Positions 31,689-43,025 of a stretch of DNA of 64,000 bases are shown piece after piece (position 1 is the stretch's first letter; each line of letters starts with the position of its first letter). Made by a program: the position numbers and the translations under genes. Below the pieces are notes generated by a model that did not search any database, was not told the DNA's origin, and saw only the letters and a list, made by a program, of their open reading frames with translations. Source of the stretch: Taxillus chinensis (Eukaryota > Streptophyta > Magnoliopsida > Santalales > Loranthaceae); assembly GCA_023512835.1 (NCBI GenBank), contig JAKCVP010000389.1, positions 1 to 64,000 of the forward strand, in the 5' to 3' direction.

Positions 31689-34600
31689 AATATGGTCATG
31701 CCGCAGAGATGTATGCGCTCGTTTGCGAAGACGCGAGGTGAGGAATGAGTCCATTTGGAGTAATAGAAGGGTGAGAAATGAGGCGATGCTCGCGTTGTGA
31801 GCGATCAGAATCATCGTTGTGGCTCTTGGAAGCTTGTGGATGTTGGCTAGTACCTGGTCCATTGTCATATAGTACTAAGTACTGGACCCTATGTCATACC
31901 AACTGCTGTTGGAGGTGAGCCCGTGCACGACGCTGGTTGTTTGTCTATTCCGTATTCGCTGCATACTGGGTACTATGTACTCGGTAGGTACTGGATACTT
32001 GCCATTGCATATAATGTGACCTTTGCTCGACACGAGACTCGAATTTAAGAGTTAATATGTGTAGGCAGTGGAGCAGCGAACACGGACTTGCAGGATTCTT
32101 TGAAATCGCTCACTTGTCGTGCTATCTCGGGGAAACGGCGTGGATATGTACGTCTGGTACGACTTATCTTGGCCCGGATACTCGATCATTGTCCTAGGTT
32201 ATGGGATCGTAGGGTCATGAAGGCGCAAGATCTTGGTGACGCACGCTCGGGATTCAGGGCGTCATGGTATACTGGGATAAACGGGGTTGATTGCAACCAT
32301 TCCAGATTGATCTGGGACAGGCGACGCTGCGAGCGGCCTGGTCTATGCTGGACTGGCCCGAGTCTGGCTGAAAACGCAGCCAGATCGGTCCTGGCTGGCT
32401 TCAAGTATCGGGATGGCTGCGGTCGGATTGTATTGGCTGCGTTTGACCTGGTTACGATGTACTGCGGGTTCAACGGTACCCGTGCGCCGTGCTGTGCCGC
32501 ACAGGTAGGACAACGGCGCGCATGGAAATATAATAGCGGATGGTAGCGAGATCCAGAGACAAATGAAGTAGGGTGTACCTGATACGAATTGTGGTCTCGG
32601 AAAGGGTGTGAAGTGAATGAGCTTCAATGCGAATGTGAAAGTGAATCGTACGTGGATGCGAACGTGCATGTCGAACCGGCTTGGATGCGCATGTCGATGT
32701 GGCGACTGAATATGAACGGGGGCGCAGATGTAGATCCGGGTGCGAACTGCAATGCCCATCCACGACAATCAAGCCGCCAGAGTCTGAGTCCATGTAGATG
32801 CGAAATAGGCTGATGATGGGATACGTACTGGCATCGGATGGAGGGTGCCTTGTGCAGTACGCTCACACCTTTTTTGACCTTGAACTCTTTTCTCTAGCTC
32901 TCTATGATGTACGCGCGCTGAATGCGAAAGGACTTTCCTAGTCGTGAATTGGGTAGGTAGTGAGAGGATTCAATCTTGCTGTGTACTTTTGCTGCGGCTG
33001 TTTGGACATCACCAACTTCAAATCGTATGACGCTCGTGTGGGCTAATCTTGTACTTCCATATCTAATATGAGGTTCGTGCTTCTGCAGTAAGCGTTGAAT
33101 GATGCAACTGCGTTGACTTTCTTCGTTTTCTGCATTGCAATCAACTTCTTGTGTCTTCAGTAACGATTTTACCTCTTGAATGGTCGCTCGCGATGCTATG
33201 ATTGCTGCGCTGTAGTTCTAGCTTGATTCTTGACTTCTTCCGTGCTCTATGAGGTGCTTGCCTCATTGTAAACCGCTTGTCGTCGGCGACTCGGTATGTC
33301 ATCAGAATGCTTATGTGGCGACTCGTGTGTTGCTCCCATAGTCATGCTGTGCAACGAGGGAGCTCTTCGAGTCTGCAATTACTTCCTGAAATCCTTTGAT
33401 GCAGGATCTGTCTTCATTTGACTCCATGTCTAGATTGCAATTATGCTTTACTGTATTCACCCTCACATTTCGCTTTCGTTGCGGTCGAGAACACAGCGTG
33501 CGGAAGCTCGTCATTGTATCTGATTTCGCGCTCAAACCTGCATGTATTAGATCTTGCTACGTGTGGTGCGTGTAAGTTGTTCTGATGAGCTCTTGTCGCT
33601 GGCAAGGAACCGTGTTCGTTGAATGGCCATTGGTACCTTCTGGTGCTCGTTAGCAACAGGCGTGGTTACTCGCGGATACTTGCGGTAATTGCCGCAGAGA
33701 ACCTTCGTGATAATAGTCGTGAGAAATGCTCGCAGACTGCGGTCGTGAGTAAAAAGTTCATTGCAGACCCTGTTCGAGGATTTCGTAGTTCGTTCGGATT
33801 AGCTGGCCTAGAGAGATCGTGAGCGGCGGGAGCACAGAGTCTCAGCTATGATTCGAGTAGAAAAGCGCGTTAAGTAGCCTGTGGATGATGTAAACATGCA
33901 CGAGGACAGCGGCCGACAGCAATGTATTGCGTTTCATGTGAGGTTGTCATCTGGCAGATCGGATCATGATGGTCAAGTTTGAAAGTCAATGTGCTGTCCT
34001 GGTGAGTCAGCTGTTCCCACCAACGTCCGACACATGAGAGATCTGAACATTGATGTAGAGCGCTGGCCTATTCGGTAACGAATTTTCGACATAGAACATC
34101 ACAATTGATACCGCATGGAAGATCAGAATGGCGTCCAAATCGATGGAATGGAGTGCCATGTCTGCGTCTGGATCTCAGTCAATTGGTGAAGCATTGCTGA
34201 AAACAGGTCATTGGACTTACCTGGATCATAAACCACGTAGGATGACGTGCAAGCAGCGACAAATCCGCGCGAGGCGAACCGTCCTCTGTCTGATATTAAG
34301 AAGACACTCTTATTCGCGCTGAGAAGGACAGGTTGGCTTGGAATCGTCGGGAGAGAGAAGTATGGAGATAGCGACGAGCAAGATGGCTCAGAGAAATCAA
34401 CATTGGAACGCGTGTGTTTTGATCTGGTCTTGTGTCAGCTGGTCTGTCCGAACTGCGAGAGGCGAAGCATGGCCGCTGAACCCAGCGACATAAACTACTG
34501 CTTAGGAAGGGGAATGGCAGCATATACTCGGATCTGGTATATGTAGTCCTTGATGTCTGTATACCTTCTGGGAAATGAAGCGAAAGATCAGCTATAGGTA

Positions 34601-37020
34601 CGGAACGGAGGATGAGAGGAAGAGAAATACGGAAGGGGCTTCGGAGCTTGATCTGGTGCTATGATATGGGCTTGATGTCTCTTTACGCGTAAAGCTTCTC
34701 CAGTGAGCAGATATGACCGTAAAGAGACCCAATGTCTTTGATTGCTGGAGGAGAGAGGTGAGGGTGAGGGAGCAAGACGTCCAGGAATACACTTCACGCC
34801 TGGAGTCGCTGCTGTTCGTCCTGGACTTCCTGCACCCGGCGCTACTCGCTAAGGCTTATGATCCAACTACGCAGAAACTACCACCTAGTTCTTCTAGTAG
34901 CACGTTAAATGTTTGAAGGTACAGTTGGGGGTCAAGACATCCAGTGCTCGTTGAGGGTAAGTACGGTTTGGTGGGCGTTCCAACGCTTGGAACCATTCGG
35001 GACGTTGCCCACACACATGCAGAAAGATTCGAGCTTGTCCTCTGTCAGGCTTAGTCTGATATCCAATTTTCGTTTCGCTCCATCTGGTAGCCTGATGCTT
35101 TGGCGTTTGAATACCTATTGAGATTTCCGTCAGGCTCGTCTACGTTAGTTGTATCGGTTGCTTCTTGTGAACGAACAGCTTCTATACTATCGCGATCAGT
35201 CGAGTCTTACTGCGCGCTTGTGTATCTCACCGTGTCAGCGGTCTGTCCCCATCGCATACGCTCAAGTCGTAATGCGTTACTAACATGCTTCTGCAACACG
35301 TAACGTTGGAGCTTGCTCTTTCTCGCTGCGCAACGAAGGAGCCCACGCCACGTTGATAGACCTGCAATCATGAAGAATGGAAAACCAAGTCTACGGCGCC
35401 GTACCCATTGTTGAGGAGAGGAGGAGCGGCGTGCTTGTAGATGGAATGTGACTGTCTTTCGCCGTGTGCCAATGAACTACGTACCGCAACGATTGGAACG
35501 GTACTTTGACTCTTCCAAGGAATCAATTGAGCGTCTTGAACGCTATCAATGGCTCCTTTGAGACTCAAGCAGCCTTTGCGTATAGACAGAGTCAGCTGCG
35601 GGGCGCGAGCACCACGCTTGAGGTGCGCTGGACGATGCTGCCATATTCTTGCGCTCATGACAGTCTGGCTATAGTGCTGGCTGTTCCATCTCTCGATAAG
35701 AATGAGAGAGGAGAATGAAACAAGGCTCTCCCTGTGCCATCGCACTCGTTTTACCTAGCGCATAGTTGTGGCGCAATTCTCAATCCTGGAGGCGTCTCTT
35801 CATTCAACCCATCTTATCCTCTAGTATCATGATGCACCGTTCTAGGAATCACTGCAGCCGAATTTATCATCGATGAAGCAATGATTCAAGGAGTATCGTT
35901 GGTCTTTGGTCCTCAGATGCCGAGAGCATGTACTTGTGGATTACGGTCGATAGACGAGGTTGCGGTCGAGTGGCCGGGCGCGCAATCAGGGATTTGGCAG
36001 CCATATACGAGAATTTGGTAGAGTCAAGAACTCAGCGCTAATTGAGAGTATAGATGATAGAGACGGATCAGCTAGGTGTCGACACTGGATCTGGGGAGGG
36101 ATGGAAACGGGCTCGGCTTGGGTTTCGTGACGACTTTTCGATGGACAGGAGGTAGAAAGTAGGGATAATAACTTGAGATTCGTAAACTCAACGACAATGA
36201 CATTTGATTCAAATGGATCAAAAGTCGATGAAGAGGGTGGGTTGCCGCCCCTTCTTTGTGACTCCTCACAACAACACGAAGCTGACCTCGTTGGGTGTCG
36301 ATGTGTGACTTCTCTATCGCTCTGTCCCACTCCATCTGTGAATAAGGGTCTGACCCAAACAAGTCAAAGTCTTGAGCCCCCCTGCTGACGTGCTTAAGAA
36401 CATTTCTGCCACTTAGACTGCCCAGCTTGCTGTGGCGGTCGCCGTCGCACCGGTGGTCTGTTACCATCACGAAACTCTAGATCCCCCAAAAGACTACGTT
36501 CGCATGCCTCAATGAACCGTAAATAGGTTAATACATTCACGGCGCGAGATGTGAAGGAGGTGCGCATTGGCCAAAGTCAACTTCAACTCATGCAATGTAG
36601 CCTGGGCGCGTGGCCTACGGCGCTGCACGCGCTCTCCCGAACATCATTGCATCACTGCCTCTACAATTGATCAATTGCGCGCAGAAGAAGGTATCTGACA
36701 CATCTTCCATATACGCGAAGGTCATACTGTGACGACTCACCACGGCAGGAATGCCGGCGTTAAAGAGCGTGATTATGCTACAAGTTCGACTCCAAACCGG
36801 ATGAGCGCAGAGCCACACCTCTAATCATGCGCATACATCTCAGCGCCTGCGTCTGAACGCAAATGCGCCTCTAAAAGGCTGGCTTCTGCGCACGTCATGA
36901 TTCGTGCAAAACACCATCCAGACACACAAGTATCTCTGTCCTTCTACAGCACAACACTCTGCCAAAGTGCTACCATCTCTCCCCTCAACGCTAAGAACTT
37001 TACACTAGTAGCATCAGTAA

Positions 37021-37510
37021 ACCAATTCTTCATCGCGAACCAGCTCGCGAGCCAGTTCAGAAATGAAAAAAGGTTAGAAAGGTATCAAAAATTGCTGATT
37101 GCTAAAAAGCGTAACCAGACGCCATATTTGGCATTGGTTTGCTAGAAGCTATGTTAGTATGCTTGATCACTCAAGAGGAAGGAACTCACTGAAGAAGCCA
37201 TGTCGAAACGATACAAAGCTAGATCAGTCCAACAAAATGTTGGAGAAGGGTTCAGACATTGCTGGTTGACAGACCATCATATCGCCAAGCGCACGACCAC
37301 TGCTGCAGAAACTGTTAGTACATCTGATCCTTTAAAGGAACGAACTCACTGTTGGATTCATTGAAAGCTGATAAGGCTTTCAACGAATGTCGGTTTGATC
37401 TTTCGATCCAAACCTCAGGTCAAAGGACCTGGCCTCCTGTCAAATGTTAGTAAGTCTTGTCCCTCGAGGGGGGAACTTACTGTGGGGGGTGTGGAGAAGA
37501 GGAAGAAGAA
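37021..37510 (-). ncRNA. Candidate spliced, structured non-coding RNA (four exons, three mini-introns; ends approximate)
   Basis: On the minus strand three perfect mini-introns lie within 350 nt. Intron 1 is 37437-37480 (GTAAGT, TTACTAAC, ACAG; 44 nt), intron 2 is 37303-37349 (GTGAGT, GTACTAAC, GCAG; 47 nt) and intron 3 is 37142-37189 (GTGAGT, ATACTAAC, CTAG; 48 nt). They define internal exons of 87 nt (37350-37436) and 113 nt (37190-37302). A TATA box lies upstream. The spliced product has no reading frame longer than about 22 codons. The exons fold well: exon 2 holds a 13-bp stem (37356-37368 with 37376-37388) plus two smaller hairpins. Exon 3 holds CCAACA/TGTTGG. Exon 4 holds a 22-nt near-palindrome (37037-37058). 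Mismatches in two stems are G-U pairs only when read from the minus strand. Transcript ends and function are unknown; a snoRNA host or regulatory RNA is possible. Confidence 0.5.
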
Positions 37511-37537
37511 GAGGAGAAAGAAGAGAGAGGGAAGAGG

Positions 37538-37547
37538 CCTTTTTATA
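37538..37547 (-). promoter_or_regulatory. TATA box of the candidate spliced ncRNA
   Basis: TATAAAAAGG on the minus strand, followed by about 55 nt of almost pure C/T up to the first splice donor at 37480. This is a typical RNA polymerase II core-promoter layout for filamentous fungi. Confidence 0.55.
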
Positions 37548-40260
37548 CGGTTTCTGGGCGGCGCCAAATCCGCACTGCGCGCGGCACTATACCGTTTTCG
37601 GCGCTGAATCTTCTGGTAACGCTCTGGTTAAGGGCGATGGCTGGGCTATGAGAGGTCAGACTAGTCGTGGGCTGCATGTCAATGTTGCGGCTAAGCTTCT
37701 GCGCTGATCCTGGACGCGTTTGGGGCCCTACGGACTTGGTTTGTACCTGGATTTATTGGCACGAATGAGCGCTTTCATTTGAAACTGGGATCATGATTCT
37801 GTTTGTTGAACTGCAGGCAGGATATCGAGAGGACGATGCCTCGCAGATTGAGATGTGAGGCACGGAATGTTCGCGCACTTCGGCCGCTCAGCGAGAACGT
37901 GTTTCTGTTGAAATACCCAGCCATCGCTCCACATGTATGTCGTGAACAATGTCAAAACGTACCAATCGCTGCCTGGAAGGCTGGGGCGGGATTTCAGTTG
38001 AACTCTCGGACGCACGTACAAATACTGCTCTTCGACTTCCAATTTTTCCCTCGACTTTCCCACCTGACAACCTTGTAACCCATCACCACACAACCAGCGC
38101 TCATACCTACATACGAGGCAAGTAATACTACGTTCGCTATTCATGTGCATATTCTCGCATGATGAATGATTTCTTCTTGATGTTGCTCTCATGAGAGTTG
38201 TCTCGAAACCTATCACAAAATCCACGCACTGAGAGCGACTTGTGTACCGGTCTGCTTTGGCTCCTAGCCAGATCGATTGCTGACAAGAGAATTGATTTAG
38301 ATTCAAGATTCCTGCCTTCATTGGAGCCTAGTCGACACCTCCACCGATCTTTTGCGAGACGAAAGCTTTGCTGCGGCGGCGGTTGCCTGTCGCTCGACAG
38401 CAGAGACGAGAAGATGACCCCATATTACAAGTACCTCCATTCAAGCGACAACGGCTGACATATACACAGAGAGATTTCCTAAGCAACACGTTGCTTCCGA
38501 AAGAGCACCTGATGCGGCAGGACCTGACTCTTGCTCGACGGTAGGGTTGTCAAAGCTGAAGCTTCGACAACGACTCACCTCCCTTCCAACGTATTTGAGT
38601 TGCACAAACTAACATTTTTGCAGTGCCATAGCTTTGTGCCCAGGATCAGTGTCTGGCGCCGTACCGCTCAGCTGTCAATTGACGCTAGATGCAGAAGCTG
38701 AAGCTTCCACAATAACTAGTTTCCACTCCAAATCACAGAGTGAACAACGCTAACAGATGCGCAGTCACATTGTCCGAACGAGATGCCGAGCCCATACTGG
38801 AGTACGACGCAGTAGACATTACAAGCTAAGATTCTGACACCAATCATCTCGTCCCTACCTTCTCAAGTGAACAGAGGCTAACGCATGCACAGTGACATTG
38901 CCCAGGCGAAGAAACGACCGAAAACCCAGAACCGAATCCAAAGCTAAGTCACCTCTATTTCTTTTGCTCCTCTACATCCCACTTGCGAATGATGATTGTA
39001 CAGATACTACTCTCGACTGCCGTGACGAGAAACCCACATCTGATCGCAACTTTGATCCCAATTGAGACCGTTTCCCAACCTTTGACAGATAAGCTGACCT
39101 TATGGAACTTAACAGATACTTTGAGAGCCTGGACTATGCCCTCTGTACTGCCGCGAGAGGGAGATTGAACGGCAACACGATGACTTGATATACGCTATGT
39201 TCTGCTAGCCTTTCTTCTGTAGCTCTTCAGAATGTACATCATGTTGCAACACCAAAAGCCTGAATGGAACCTCTCTTCTAGGCTGTACTGAGTACTGCGT
39301 CTACGCTCGAGCGCAAGCCCTTGCTGCAGCATGGTAGTTGCTGACATTCTTTTGCTCCGGCGTCTAGGGCTCGAATACAAAATGCGTCAGAAAGAGCGGA
39401 AGTGCGCCAGGGTTGGGCCAACAGTAAGAGCACTAAGTTGCTGTGCAGACTCTGTCTTCCGACTCGGAGATCAGTCCTGGTCAACATGTCAGAACGTATG
39501 TTGTACACCACAAGCCAGTCACGGCGCCGCCATTGGTTTTTCGCGTAGCCAATCATGTCATGAAACTTGGGCATCTGATTCATTCGATTCATTTCTTATC
39601 CTTATGTAATCTCTTCGATCGTATGCGTACTCCATTACATTGAGCGTCCGGCTTGGAACTAGGTCCGAGATTTTGAATAAGTCGACACACAGTTGTGATT
39701 TGGCCCCCATGCGACCTGCTGCGAGGCCTTGAATAGAGTAAATTCAAGCAGACTATGATGTCCTCACATACACATGACTGCAGGCCAGTGCTGGAAATGC
39801 AGAGACACCTGGACAAGCTCACTAGACATGTCGAGCTCAACGCTTGAATTTACTGTCCCATGCAGGCGTGATGATTGCGCGGCGGTCCAGGACGATTTTT
39901 GGCGCGAAAAGTACACATGAGGGTGGGGACGAGCGACCTCTGAGCGTTTATATCGTGAAGAAGCTGTATCCGGCACAAGACTTGGAATCAAGGTCTTGTT
40001 GCGCGGTAGAGACTCCCGCTTACGCAATGGGAGGTCCGGCGGCAGTGTCTTTGGGAAGGAACACTGACAACAGTGCGAGTGGCAGGACCGTGAAAAATTT
40101 CCCACACTGGACAGACTACACAGTGTTCCCATCCGCACAGAACACCAGCACATGGTGAGTCCTGACCGCTTATTAAACAAATGTAGTCGTTCCTCTCCCA
40201 TCGCCTCCGAGACTACTCTGAGCCACTTAATTCATCTCTGACAAACACACAGTACATGAT
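37548..40260. other. Intergenic region with a degenerate tandem array; F-box gene leader at its right end
   Basis: Upstream of the candidate ncRNA and upstream of the F-box/LRR-like gene at 40261. A degenerate repeat array lies at about 38541-38960 (listed separately). Open frames such as 37791-38321 (minus) have no supporting features. A likely 5' UTR intron of the F-box gene occupies 40155-40252 (donor GTGAGT, branch CTCTGAC, acceptor CACAG). Confidence 0.45.
38541..38960 (+). repeat. Degenerate tandem array with splice-acceptor-like motifs
   Basis: Three to four diverged units of about 120-140 bp begin with AAGCTGAAGCTTC or AAGCTAAG (near 38552, 38694, 38822 and 38941). Each of the first three has a C/T-rich stretch and then CTAAC, 6-9 bases, CAG, and T(G/C)(A/C)CAT (CAG ending at 38623, 38764 and 38892). 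GTACCG at 38661 and GTACGA at 38802 lie exactly 37 bases after the first two CAGs, so two 37-nt micro-exons could be defined. The third unit lacks the corresponding GT. No protein frame is shared between units. Confidence 0.4.
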
Positions 40261-42366
40261 ATGGCGGATCCGTTCGAGTACAAACTGCCTCAGAACCCAA
40301 CTGCCGCCAACCTCATCCTCGCCAGCCCCTATTACCCACATATCACCGAACGAATAGTAGAATACCTTCCTTATGGCGAATTGCGCAGACTACGTAAAGT
40401 CTCAAGCATTCTCGACTACCATGGCGCCCGTCGATTCTACCGAGGATCTTTGGTCGACAGATCTAAGATGACAGCCACCATCGAAGCGCAGACCCCTTTG
40501 ATGAACGAACCTGGTTACATGTCAATGATGCCGACGTTTATCAAATACTGTTATCTGCATCACATTGTAACTCATCCATGGATGACGCAGGAACAGATCC
40601 AGGGAGTGATTGAGTCTCTGGCAGCTCGAGGTTGTCAACCTCTGTTTCTGGCATTGAGTGATGTATGGTCGACACCAAACACCGCTGTTGGGGATCCACT
40701 GAGGACCCTTTTTGTTGGTCCCGCGAAGTGGGACATCACATCTCTGTACTCAGGTCGGTTGAGATGGGCACGCGTGACTCCGAACGAGCTTTCGGGCTTG
40801 GCCGGCTACGTAAGTCGTGCCAAGGCAGTTCCTCGGTACAGATCGAGACCACTAATACACAGACCGCAGCTGACAGAGAGTGGCCTGGAAGCCCTACTTG
40901 TCTTTTGGAGTCGTGAGCCTTGCACGAAGAAGAACCTCATCCCAACGATCGTGCTCAATCACCTCGTTGCAATTCTAGAGAAGAATCCCATTAAACGCCT
41001 CGATTTGAGCCAACTGAGTGCTGAAATCGTTGTAAATCCTGTGGGTCTCAGGATCTTCACAAGAACCCTGATGACGAGCTCTCATCTGAAGATCCTCAAC
41101 CTGACCACAGTCGTGGAGCCGAGATTCAAAGGTACTCATGGAGATTCGCAAGAGGTGACAGACGATCGACTGCCCTCGAAATTGCTGCTCGACGTACCTA
41201 CCGTACGCCTTACCCTAGAGAACTCGATAAAGTACGGCAGACTACCTTTTCCAGAGCTTCGTTCTATTCAGCTTCAGATGGTGACAGCAGAATTGATGAC
41301 GGCTCTGATAGTCATGCTAACGGAGGTGGTGGAGCTCAGTATTGACATCTCAGCGGTATCCACGCAAGAGATCACGGAGATAATCCACATCGTCAGGAGA
41401 AACATGAAAAAGCTCATGCACCTGGAGATCAGCACTCAAAGCACTCCCAGCATCGAGGCGCTCTCGCAGCTTTTCAAAACTTGCACAGATATCCGAGCTT
41501 TGCGTATCGTAAATGCGATAAATCTGAACAGATTCCATCCTGAGGTCCGGGGGAGCAAGATCTGTGATATGCTCTGTCCTCTTTCACAGCTCAGTTACCT
41601 GCAGTTGTCATTCGTCGTCGACTTCAAGTCCAAGGACCTCACGCGTCTCGCGGCCTGTGTACCAAAATTAGTATGTCTAGATGTTCCCTGGTCGAACCTC
41701 GACTTGGAAGGTGTCATGACTTGTGCTCCAGGGGGAGCTAGGATGCCTTATCTTCAGGCCGTCTGGTTTTATAGCTTAACAAGCATTCGCCCACCACGCG
41801 AAGGGTTTGGCTCTTCCTCTCGGCTCAAGCTCTACAACGACTTTCCCCATCTGCGCATCTTCCGCGGATATTGGGTGGAGCGTGGAGACCAGGCAAACAA
41901 AATCTTCTTGCGAGAGATGATCTACCATCTAGAGACCTGGTGGCGCCACATACCCTGGTTCAGACACTTGACGCCACGAGAAGTATTGGGATGGACAAAA
42001 GACGAGCTTCTGCTCGACGGCGTTCCAGCCGATATGCCACGCCTGAGCAGCCGAAACCCACGCAACAACCTTCCGGAGATCTCGCGCAATAGTAGCGATT
42101 TTGCCTGGTATTACGATGCGCGGAGAGACTACGAGCGTTGTTTGTCTAATTCATGGCACATTGGAATATTTCGAAATACAAATGAGGCAAGAGAATGTCC
42201 CGAGGCCATTGCGCCCTTTGAGCCAGAGTTTCAACATGTGTCGAGGCCATCACAAACGCAACAAGACATAAATTCTGCGATTTCAGGTCAGCCTTCAGGT
42301 ACTGCAAGTCCTTTCAGAAGTGGCGGAGGTCCTTCTGAGGGCTGGAATGCGCCGCCTACAGTGTAA
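40261..42366 (+). CDS. F-box-like / leucine-rich-repeat-like protein, 701 residues
   Basis: Single coding exon from ATG 40261; a probable 5' UTR intron (40155-40252) ends just 8 bases before the start. Residues about 20-62 (LASPYYPHITERIVEYLPYGELRRLRKVSS) look like a fungal F-box: helix, short conserved P, L-x-x-L-R-x-V. From about 230 to 490 there are irregular Leu-rich segments (LIPTIVLNHLVAILEKNPIKRLDLSQL, HLKILNLTTV, LMHLEISTQ, LSYLQLSFV) resembling degenerate LRRs. The tail is Ser/Gly/Pro-rich. F-box proteins usually select substrates for SCF ubiquitin ligases, binding Skp1 via the F-box and targets via LRRs. The F-box is weak, so the call is by architecture and not certain. Confidence 0.6.
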   Translation: MADPFEYKLPQNPTAANLILASPYYPHITERIVEYLPYGELRRLRKVSSILDYHGARRFYRGSLVDRSKMTATIEAQTPLMNEPGYMSMMPTFIKYCYLHHIVTHPWMTQEQIQGVIESLAARGCQPLFLALSDVWSTPNTAVGDPLRTLFVGPAKWDITSLYSGRLRWARVTPNELSGLAGYVSRAKAVPRYRSRPLIHRPQLTESGLEALLVFWSREPCTKKNLIPTIVLNHLVAILEKNPIKRLDLSQLSAEIVVNPVGLRIFTRTLMTSSHLKILNLTTVVEPRFKGTHGDSQEVTDDRLPSKLLLDVPTVRLTLENSIKYGRLPFPELRSIQLQMVTAELMTALIVMLTEVVELSIDISAVSTQEITEIIHIVRRNMKKLMHLEISTQSTPSIEALSQLFKTCTDIRALRIVNAINLNRFHPEVRGSKICDMLCPLSQLSYLQLSFVVDFKSKDLTRLAACVPKLVCLDVPWSNLDLEGVMTCAPGGARMPYLQAVWFYSLTSIRPPREGFGSSSRLKLYNDFPHLRIFRGYWVERGDQANKIFLREMIYHLETWWRHIPWFRHLTPREVLGWTKDELLLDGVPADMPRLSSRNPRNNLPEISRNSSDFAWYYDARRDYERCLSNSWHIGIFRNTNEARECPEAIAPFEPEFQHVSRPSQTQQDINSAISGQPSGTASPFRSGGGPSEGWNAPPTV

Positions 42367-43025
42367 CTTTCCGCCAATTTCCACGAGGTGGCTGGGACTA
42401 CCCAGGTGAATATGACAAGCGAACTAGAGTTGGGGTATGGGAGAGGCCGCAGTGCTTGTGGTAGCAACGACAAATGACAGCATCGTGCACCAGCGCTTCA
42501 AGACCACCGGCATCATCCAGCGCCAGACCCAGTTTTGCATCTACATAATATGTATTCGGAGACATGCCAATGAAATATTATTCAAAAGACCGTTTGATCA
42601 AGATTGCAACTAACTGTGGGCCAAATGAGGCCTAATTCACGTATCTGTCGTGGCTTCGAGCACAGGGAGAGTTCGTGACAATCTGCTGTGAAATCAGCCC
42701 ATTGTAAAGAATGTTTCATCTACCTAAGACCGTTCCGTTCCGTAGAGTAGCAAACAGCCATTGTGCCCCCTCGCGCGCCCTGGAAAGGATGTGGCAGCAA
42801 AGCTGGAATAGTGACTACAAAGCAAGACACTAGATCAGCGACAGACCGTGATCGATAAAGAGTCATCACACATAAGTACCATGCGACTAAGCGCAGCCCA
42901 ATTCTATCCACACCCTGCCCCCCTCTGCTCGAGTCCCTCAAGCATGTACCGTCCATCCCCTTCTCATCCGCGCGACGCTCTACATACCTACGTGGCAATT
43001 TCAACCTTACCCTCGCAATACCAGT
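42367..43025. other. Convergent intergenic region, F-box gene / P450
   Basis: 3' flanks of the F-box-like gene (plus) and the P450 gene (minus). No gene seen; short AT-rich stretches near 42540-42600 are probably polyadenylation regions. Confidence 0.55.

Larger units (their letters stand above)
31002..36600. other. Gene-poor region, no supported gene
   Basis: About 5.6 kb with no open frame longer than about 152 codons, and none with an ATG, splice continuity or motif I would trust. It includes the 3' UTR of the nucleotidyltransferase gene with a TG microsatellite, a six-base tandem repeat near 31647, and TAGGTA motifs near 31637, 31984 and 32953. No transposon open frames, terminal repeats or tRNA-like elements were recognised. 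Confidence 0.5.

Noticed and set aside
31002..36600. Degenerate transposon or RIP-affected repeat
   Set aside because: No terminal repeats, transposase or reverse-transcriptase motifs, or strong AT shift were visible; a repeat search could still overturn this.
36735..36840. tRNA-like segment with a GTTCGACTCC box
   Set aside because: The flanking bases cannot form the 5-bp T stem or a 7-bp acceptor stem and no proper A box is found.
36897..37145. 82-codon plus-strand open frame
   Set aside because: It overlaps exon 4 and a stem of the minus-strand candidate ncRNA and has no supporting features.
37021..37547. Interpretation of the spliced locus as a protein gene
   Set aside because: Across the joined exons the frames from successive ATGs stop after about 20-22 codons, although two of them cross splice junctions. 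A translated micropeptide cannot be ruled out but is less likely than RNA function.
37791..38321. 176-codon minus-strand open frame upstream of the candidate ncRNA
   Set aside because: Has an ATG, but no domain, unusual Cys/Trp content and no intron signals; length is attainable by chance in this gene-poor block.
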